Source: Oxalobacteraceae bacterium (lineage in GTDB: Bacteria; Pseudomonadota; Gammaproteobacteria; Burkholderiales; Burkholderiaceae_D). Taken from it: a stretch of DNA of 52,698 nucleotides. The notes under the pieces were generated by a model. It was not told the DNA's origin, searched no databases, and saw only the letters and a program-made list of their open reading frames with translations. Position 1 is the stretch's first letter. The number at the start of each line of letters is the position of its first letter. The stretch spans positions 1-52,698 of the forward strand of contig JANXTY010000055.1 in assembly GCA_025352145.1 (NCBI GenBank), given 5' to 3'. Below, piece by piece: positions 47,302-52,698 of this stretch. The position numbers and the translations under genes are program-made.

Positions 47302-48774
47302 TCAATCTTCAGGCAGCGCCTCTTCGCGCCACTGCAAGCCATCGCGACCGATCAATGCGCTCGCCGCCGCCGGTCCCCAACTGCCTGATGTGTAAGGGAT
47401 GGGTTCATTTTCTTCTTGCTCCCAATTAGTCAGAACCGGTTCGATCCATTCCCACGCGGCTTCCAGTTCATCGCCACGCATGAACAGCGTGAGTTGGCCG
47501 CGCAGTACATCGAGCAGCAGACGTTCGTACGCATCCATGCGCGGGGTCTTGAAGGACTCACGGAAATCGAGTTCCAGCTCGACCGGCTTCAAACGCATGC
47601 TGTCTCCCGGTGGTTTTGCCATCAGGTTCATGCGCAAGCCTTCGTCGGGTTGTAAACGGATGACCAGGCAGTTAGGTTGAAAACTGCTGATCGATTGTGA
47701 AAAAATAGAATGGGGGATGGCTTTGAAACGCACCACAATTTCTGCCAGACTTTCTGCGACGCGTTTTCCGGTACGCAGGTAAAACGGAACGCCTGCCCAG
47801 CGCCATGTGTCAATTTCAGCTTTCAACGCGACGAAGGTTTCGGTGCGTGAGTGCTTTGGCGCATCTTGTTCATCGCGATAGCTGGGCACTGCGACACCAT
47901 CAACGTGACCGGCGCGATATTGACCGCGCACCACATTTTGCGCCAGCGTGGTGGGGGTAAATTTTTTCAGTGATCGCAGGACCTGCAGTTTTGCATCGCG
48001 TACCGCATCCGGTGCGATGGATACGGGTGGTTCCATCGCAACGATGCACAGCAATTGCAGTAAGTGGTTTTGCAGCATGTCGCGTAATGCGCCTGAGGTA
48101 TCGTAGTAACCCATGCGATTGCCTACGCCGAGTTTTTCGGCAATCGTAATCTGTACGTCAGAGATCCATTCACGACGCCATAGGGGTTCAAACAGAATAT
48201 TGCCGAAGCGTAGCGCCAGCAGATTTTGCACCGTTTCTTTACCGAGATAATGATCGATGCGGTAGATTTGCGATTCCGAAAAAACTTGACCGACTTCGGC
48301 ATTGATCTGTTTCGCGGTGGCCAGATCGCGTCCCAGCGGCTTCTCTAATACCACACGCGAGTTGGATGTCGCCAGGTTGTGGGAAGACAGGTTTTTGCAG
48401 ATTTTAGAAAAAAGATGGGGTGGCGTGGCCAGATAAAACACCCGGGTCAGTGCGGAGTCTTGACGTAATGCATCAATCAATGGCTGATAGGTGGTCGCAT
48501 CTGTGGCGTCGATGGAAGCATAGATGATGCGCGCGCAAAATGATTCCCAAAGCGTTGCGGTAAAAGTAGCCGGTTTGATGTGCGGCTTCGCATTGTCCTC
48601 GATAATTTTGATGAATTCTTTTGTCGTACTGTGATTGCGTCCCACGCAAATGATGCGAGCGTTCGGTGGAAGATCTTTGGCAACATCCCGCGCATACATG
48701 GCAGGCAAGAGTTTGCGCATGGACAAATCGCCGCTGCCGCCAAAAAGAACCAGGTCAAAATCGATGAGGGCCAT
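47302..48774 (-). CDS. zwf: Glucose-6-phosphate 1-dehydrogenase
   Basis: The 490-aa protein has the NADP-binding start FGGSGDLSMRKLLPA, EKPLGRD, the active-site RIDHYLGKE (172-180) and RTGKRVAE. It oxidises glucose-6-phosphate to the lactone and feeds NADPH production. It begins the zwf-hexR-tal cluster; pgl, edd and eda are not in view. There is no strong ribosome-binding site, but the start fits the family. Confidence 0.96.
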   Translation of the reverse strand: MALIDFDLVLFGGSGDLSMRKLLPAMYARDVAKDLPPNARIICVGRNHSTTKEFIKIIEDNAKPHIKPATFTATLWESFCARIIYASIDATDATTYQPLIDALRQDSALTRVFYLATPPHLFSKICKNLSSHNLATSNSRVVLEKPLGRDLATAKQINAEVGQVFSESQIYRIDHYLGKETVQNLLALRFGNILFEPLWRREWISDVQITIAEKLGVGNRMGYYDTSGALRDMLQNHLLQLLCIVAMEPPVSIAPDAVRDAKLQVLRSLKKFTPTTLAQNVVRGQYRAGHVDGVAVPSYRDEQDAPKHSRTETFVALKAEIDTWRWAGVPFYLRTGKRVAESLAEIVVRFKAIPHSIFSQSISSFQPNCLVIRLQPDEGLRMNLMAKPPGDSMRLKPVELELDFRESFKTPRMDAYERLLLDVLRGQLTLFMRGDELEAAWEWIEPVLTNWEQEENEPIPYTSGSWGPAAASALIGRDGLQWREEALPED

Positions 48775-48871
48775 GATGTATAAGGTTACTTTGCGAAAAT
48801 AGGTCGATTAGGGGATATAAGGTGGATAAAGACTCAATGGAGATTGAAGGAGAGTTTGCTCTTCACGTGAA

Positions 48872-48914
48872 ATTTTACTACTTTAAATTGCAGGATATTT
48901 TTGCATTTTACTAC
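48872..48914. promoter_or_regulatory. Two direct 10-bp repeats upstream of zwf, possible operator
   Basis: ATTTTACTAC occurs at 48872-48881 and again at 48905-48914, 33 bp apart, about three helical turns. The region is AT-rich and upstream of zwf (start at 48774). Equal helical face and closeness to hexR make a HexR-type operator plausible, but the sites are not the usual palindrome. Confidence 0.35.
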
Positions 48915-49032
48915 AAAATAATAAGGGCGTTGTTCGATTATCTTGCCCATGTAGATGACATTTTTTCTGTTACTCCGGTGAGGTACGTTCCGCAAACCTT
49001 GATGAAGTTTTGTGATAAGGCGTGCCGTCAAT

Positions 49033-49920
49033 TTAATTGGCGAGACGCCTCAGGGCGTTCCATTGCGATGGGCTAAAGCCGGTTTTTTTCTTGAATAAGC
49101 GCGAGAAATAATACGGGTCGTCAAATCCCAGTTGCCAGCAAATTTCCTTCATCGAGCATTTCCCTGTGGCCAGGATTTCTTTGGCACGGTTGATCTTGAC
49201 GTGGATGCAGTATTGATAGGGGGTCATGCCCGTATACGATTTGAATATTTTATTTAATTGCGGCAGGGGGATGCGCAGTTCGGCACCCAGGCATTCCAGG
49301 TCGAAGGCTGCGTGGATGTGCCCTTCGATAAAAGATTTCGCCTGTTCGGCAATTTCCTGAGATCGACCGGGTTGCCTTGCCAGTCGTTCCCTGCTGAGGG
49401 TCTCTGCCAGCAAGCGCATCACTTCAGCGCAGACCCGGAACTGGTATAGCGGAGGCTGGGATTGCACTTGCTCGAAGATGCTTTGAAAGCTGCTTATCAA
49501 TCTGGATTGATATCCAGGATGAAAAATCGGGCAGGTTGGACTGATAACGCCTGAAACCAATAAAGCATCAACCTGCGGCCCCCTGAATCCAACCCATAAT
49601 TCGGTCCAGCCCGTATGCGGATCGGGGTGGTAAGCGTGGCCGATGTGGGGGAATAAAATGAAGAGGCTGCCGGCTTCCACTGCGTAATGGCGCCCATCCA
49701 TTTTCAGTGTGCCTCGACCTGTGGGGATGTACACCATTTGATATTCGTTGATCCGCCGGTCCACCCCTACGCTCAGAAAATTCTCTGGATGATTTTCACG
49801 ATGAGGCGGATATGCCAGGCCTGGAGCGATGCGATTTCTGCCGACATTGGTACAGACCATCTGCCAGTTTTCATCTTCGGCGCTATGGGTCAGATAAAGA
49901 GAAAAGTCGGGGTCAGACAT
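49033..49920 (-). CDS. AraC-family transcriptional regulator
   Basis: The 295-aa protein has an N-terminal cupin-like sugar-sensing region (about 15-150; YIPTGRGTLKMDGRHYAVEAG) and a C-terminal pair of helix-turn-helix motifs (about 190-290; CSMKEICWQLGFDDPYYFSR, then LFKKKTGFSP). I chose ATG 49920, with GGAAA just upstream; starts at 49947 or 49950 are possible. It is divergent from the isomerase and transporter genes, so it probably activates them in response to their sugar. Confidence 0.85.
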   Translation of the reverse strand: MSDPDFSLYLTHSAEDENWQMVCTNVGRNRIAPGLAYPPHRENHPENFLSVGVDRRINEYQMVYIPTGRGTLKMDGRHYAVEAGSLFILFPHIGHAYHPDPHTGWTELWVGFRGPQVDALLVSGVISPTCPIFHPGYQSRLISSFQSIFEQVQSQPPLYQFRVCAEVMRLLAETLSRERLARQPGRSQEIAEQAKSFIEGHIHAAFDLECLGAELRIPLPQLNKIFKSYTGMTPYQYCIHVKINRAKEILATGKCSMKEICWQLGFDDPYYFSRLFKKKTGFSPSQWNALRRLAN

Positions 49921-50076
49921 GGATGATTTCCGTGAGGTTTTGTCCATCAACTTGTGCAGTTCTGTCCATTTCAGGATTGTTCAGACTCGGGCACCATTCC
50001 GCCATAGCAATCCGAGGCAGATAACCATAAAAAACGATCTGCGATGAGTGTATTACGAAATGGGGAGGAAGCTGCA

Positions 50077-51498
50077 ATGAAACAACTCAAGATAGGGGTA
50101 TTCGGTATCGGCCTCGATACTTACTGGCCGCAATTTTCAGGATTAAAAAGCAAACTGGAAACCTATTTGGATATCGTGGCCGATACCATTGAAACGCCCA
50201 CCGTCAACGTGGTCAAAGGCGGATTGGTGGATAGCCTGGAGTTGGGGGATGCTACCGCAGATTTATTCATGAATGAGCAGGTCGATGCAATCGTTCTCTA
50301 TATCACGACCTATGCCTTGAGTTCCACGGTGCTGCCTCTGGTTCAGCGCGTCAATAAGCCGGTGCTGATTCTGGCGTTACAGCCGGAAAAAGGCATTCCC
50401 TATGCCCGGATTAATGCCTTATCCGATCGGGGCGACAGGACGGGCGAGTGGCTAGCGCATTGTCAGGCATGTGCCGCACCGGAACTGGTCAATGTATTTC
50501 ATCGTAGCGGCATTGCGCATGGATTGGTTGTCGGCCATCTGGGCGACGACAAAGCGTGGGCAGAAATTTTTGACTGGGTCGCGGCTAACCAAGTCGTCAA
50601 ATCGCTTAAAACAAGCAATGTGGGCGTGGTGGGGCATTACTACAGCGGCATGGTAGACGTCTATTCCAATATGACCAATCTGTCCGCCAAATTGGGAGTC
50701 CGCTTCAAGTTGCTGGAGTCATGCGAGCTGGTAAAAAATCTACGTTCTGTGTCAGCTGAAGATATCGATAAAAAATTCAAAGAGATCAACCAGATCTTAG
50801 TCATCGATCACACTTGCGATAGATCCGAGATCGAGCGGGCGGTAAAAACCTCCTGTGCGCTGGATCAGCTGGTGCAGGATCATCGTCTCGATGCGCTCGC
50901 CTATTACTACGAAGGCGAAAGCGGAGGTGAACATGAAAATATCGTTACCTCCGTCATCCTGGGAAACACGCTATTGACCAGCCGAGGCATTCCGGTGGCA
51001 GGCGAATGTGAAATCAAGAATGTACTGGCGATGAAAATACTCAGCTTGCTGGGCGCCGGCGGCTCTTTTGCGGAACCTTATGGCATTGAATTTGAGGATG
51101 ACGTTGTGCTGTGGGGACACGATGGTCCGGCGCATCCCTTGATTGCAGAAGGAGAGGTGCACCTGGTGCCCTTGCCGGTTTATCACGGCAAACCGGGGCA
51201 AGGCGTCTCTATCCAAATGTCCGTAGCGAAGGGGCCCGTCACCTTCCTGTCGGTGGTGGAAGATAAGGCCGGTGCAGTCATTTTGCAATACGCGCAAGGT
51301 CAGTCTGTAGCCGGTGAGGTACTCGACATCGGCAATACCAACAGCCGATATCAATTCCCGATGTCAGCCAGAGAATTTACGACATACTGGTGCCAGGGTG
51401 CACCGGCACATCATTGCGCCATCGGAGTGGGACATGTAGGAAAGCGGCTCGAAGCTATTGCCAGAATTCTTAATCTCAACACCCATAAAATCTGCTGA
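50077..51498 (+). CDS. L-arabinose/L-fucose isomerase-family protein
   Basis: The 473-aa protein belongs by pattern to the AraA/FucI isomerase superfamily, with QFSGLK-type N-terminus, an acidic metal-site segment [13 protein letters not shown] (276-288), GECEIK (309-314) and GHDGPAH (347-353), which fit the metal-binding Glu and His positions. It would convert an aldose to a ketose in the cytoplasm. The substrate is not fixed: it differs from classic AraA and sits with a RhaT-like transporter. I chose ATG 50077 because GGAGG lies 9 bases upstream; ATG 50044 has none. Confidence 0.75.
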   Translation: MKQLKIGVFGIGLDTYWPQFSGLKSKLETYLDIVADTIETPTVNVVKGGLVDSLELGDATADLFMNEQVDAIVLYITTYALSSTVLPLVQRVNKPVLILALQPEKGIPYARINALSDRGDRTGEWLAHCQACAAPELVNVFHRSGIAHGLVVGHLGDDKAWAEIFDWVAANQVVKSLKTSNVGVVGHYYSGMVDVYSNMTNLSAKLGVRFKLLESCELVKNLRSVSAEDIDKKFKEINQILVIDHTCDRSEIERAVKTSCALDQLVQDHRLDALAYYYEGESGGEHENIVTSVILGNTLLTSRGIPVAGECEIKNVLAMKILSLLGAGGSFAEPYGIEFEDDVVLWGHDGPAHPLIAEGEVHLVPLPVYHGKPGQGVSIQMSVAKGPVTFLSVVEDKAGAVILQYAQGQSVAGEVLDIGNTNSRYQFPMSAREFTTYWCQGAPAHHCAIGVGHVGKRLEAIARILNLNTHKIC

Positions 51499-51530
51499 AT
51501 TCAACGCCACTTATCTTTGCAAGGAAAACT

Positions 51531-52559
51531 ATGACCACTGCTGCGAATTGGGGAATTTTTTATCACTTCCTTGGTGCCTTAGCTGCTGCATCGTTTTACA
51601 TACCGATCAAGTTGATCAAAAATTGGGAATGGGAAGTTTCCTGGTTTGTGAACGGCATCGCTTCCTGGATCGTCATGCCGTTGCTAGTGGTCGCTATCCT
51701 ATTGCCGGATGTACGCGGATTTTATAGCCAGATTCCAGCACAGGTGCTGTGGAAAACTTATTTGCTCGGCGCGTTGTGGGGGATTGGCGGCCTTACTTTC
51801 GGCATGACCATCCGTTACCTCGGCCTGTCGATCGGTTACGGCGTAGCGATTGGGATCACCCTGGTGGTGGGCACCATTATGCCGCCGCTGGTTAGCGGTG
51901 AACTGCTCGGCCTTCTTTCTTCCGCCAAGGGTGGTATTGCGATTCTGGGTATTGCGGTGGCGATTCTGGGCATTGTGGTCACGTCGTTTGCAGGATTTAA
52001 AAAAGAAAATGAACGCGACAATCGCGCAGCAGAATTCAATCTTAAAAAAGGTATCGTCATCGCCATCGTCTGTGGCGTCCTGAGCGCTTTCATGGCCTTT
52101 GCCATTGCCTCGGGTAAACCGATAGAGGATTTGGCGTTGTCAATCGGCATTGATCCGTTGTATAAAATCATGCCCAGTTTTGTGGTGATCATGCTGGGTG
52201 GATTTACCACCAATGCGTTGTATTGCTTTTACAAAGCACGTCAAAACGGCACATGGAAAAAATGGCGTGCCGACCGGACCGATTTCTGGAAAAACACCGC
52301 CCTGGCTGCGCTTGGCGGCATTATCTGGTACCTGCAATTTTTCTTTTATGGTTGGGGCCATGTGCAGATGGAAAATGCCAAGCTGGGTTTTATCAGCTGG
52401 ACCTTGCACATGTCTTTGCTGGTACTGGGTGGCGGCATGCTTGGCCTGGCGCTGAAAGAATGGGAGGGCTGTACGCCGCGCCCGCTCAGGCTGCAGTTGT
52501 ATGGCATGGCAACCATTATTTTATCGACGCTGATTATTGGTTTGGGGGCGAATGGATAG
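51531..52559 (+). CDS. RhaT-like sugar/proton symporter
   Basis: The 342-aa protein has about ten membrane helices and matches the L-rhamnose-proton symporter family: FHFLGA-like start, KNWEWEVSWFVNG, ALWGIGGLTFGMTIRYLGLSIG and GWGHVQMENAKLGFISWTLHMS. AAGGAAAA precedes the ATG. It lies 32 bp after the isomerase, so the two are an operon. The true sugar may be rhamnose, a related deoxysugar or the isomerase substrate. Confidence 0.88.
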   Translation: MTTAANWGIFYHFLGALAAASFYIPIKLIKNWEWEVSWFVNGIASWIVMPLLVVAILLPDVRGFYSQIPAQVLWKTYLLGALWGIGGLTFGMTIRYLGLSIGYGVAIGITLVVGTIMPPLVSGELLGLLSSAKGGIAILGIAVAILGIVVTSFAGFKKENERDNRAAEFNLKKGIVIAIVCGVLSAFMAFAIASGKPIEDLALSIGIDPLYKIMPSFVVIMLGGFTTNALYCFYKARQNGTWKKWRADRTDFWKNTALAALGGIIWYLQFFFYGWGHVQMENAKLGFISWTLHMSLLVLGGGMLGLALKEWEGCTPRPLRLQLYGMATIILSTLIIGLGANG

Positions 52560-52670
52560 CGCGCTTTCTTAAGTGTTTGAAGTATTCGGCTATGCGCCAT
52601 AGGTTTTATGATTAACTGATGTTACGCAGAGTTCGGCAAAATCGTTATTCTTGGTTGACGCATGGGCATC

Positions 52671-52698
52671 GTAGGGGCACGGCATGCCGTGCCCCTAC
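52671..52698. repeat. Perfect 28-bp palindrome at the window edge
   Basis: Bases 52671-52698 equal their own reverse complement, with GTAG at one end and CTAC at the other. This is the look of a REP-like extragenic palindrome. It starts 111 bases after the rhaT-like stop. The element may continue beyond the window. Confidence 0.85.

Noticed and set aside
48822-49076. Small plus-strand frame between zwf and the AraC gene
   Set aside because: It overlaps the end of the AraC gene and has no known domain; it probably only reflects AT-rich regulatory DNA.

Overview
The window looks like chromosome from a Burkholderiales betaproteobacterium, probably in or near the Oxalobacteraceae. This is inferred from gene order (gph-ubiG, gyrA, pheA-hisC-tyrA-aroA-cmk-rpsA-ihfB-lapA-lapB, cysM, moxR-DUF58-tgpA, ribF-ileS-lspA-coaBC-dut, zwf-hexR-tal) and from a one-piece tmRNA whose tag reads ANDNSYALAA. 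No rRNA, tRNA or CRISPR array was recognised.

Region 1 (1-6.4 kb) is accessory DNA stopping just short of the 3' end of the tmRNA gene. It holds the C-terminus of a large serine recombinase, its HTH companion gene, a pRiA4b ORF-3-like gene, a scar repeating part of the companion gene, a 1112-aa UPF1/DNA2-like SF1 helicase and a divergent gene for a protein with a zinc-ribbon-like N-terminus. The helicase/zinc-protein pair is the best candidate here for an undescribed, possibly defence-related, system.

Region 2 (6.4-26.2 kb) is mostly core: tmRNA, gph, ubiG and an OmpA-like gene on the minus strand, then on the plus strand gyrA, the aromatic and histidine genes, cmk, rpsA, ihfB, lapA, lapB, ugd, rfaE1, a ComEA-like gene and cysM. 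Two genes expected in this neighbourhood are absent: serC (between gyrA and pheA) and hldD (near rfaE1). Both long gaps in this stretch carry a diverged copy of the same roughly 150-nt element closed by a terminal inverted repeat.

Region 3 (26.3-37.4 kb) has a small HTH regulator, an mltB/tgpA/DUF58/moxR operon on the minus strand with an 11-nt tandem repeat before DUF58, the GTPase YlqF, and a tonB-exbB-exbD-exbD energy-transduction operon followed by a secreted TPR protein.

Region 4 (37.4-48.8 kb) has ribF, ileS, lspA, coaBC and dut, a lipoprotein with a PDZ-like segment and a degenerate M48 peptidase domain, and the sugar-phosphate set zwf, hexR and tal. Region 5 (49-52.7 kb) is a sugar-use cassette (AraC regulator, AraA/FucI-like isomerase, RhaT-like transporter) that ends at a perfect 28-bp palindrome at the window edge.
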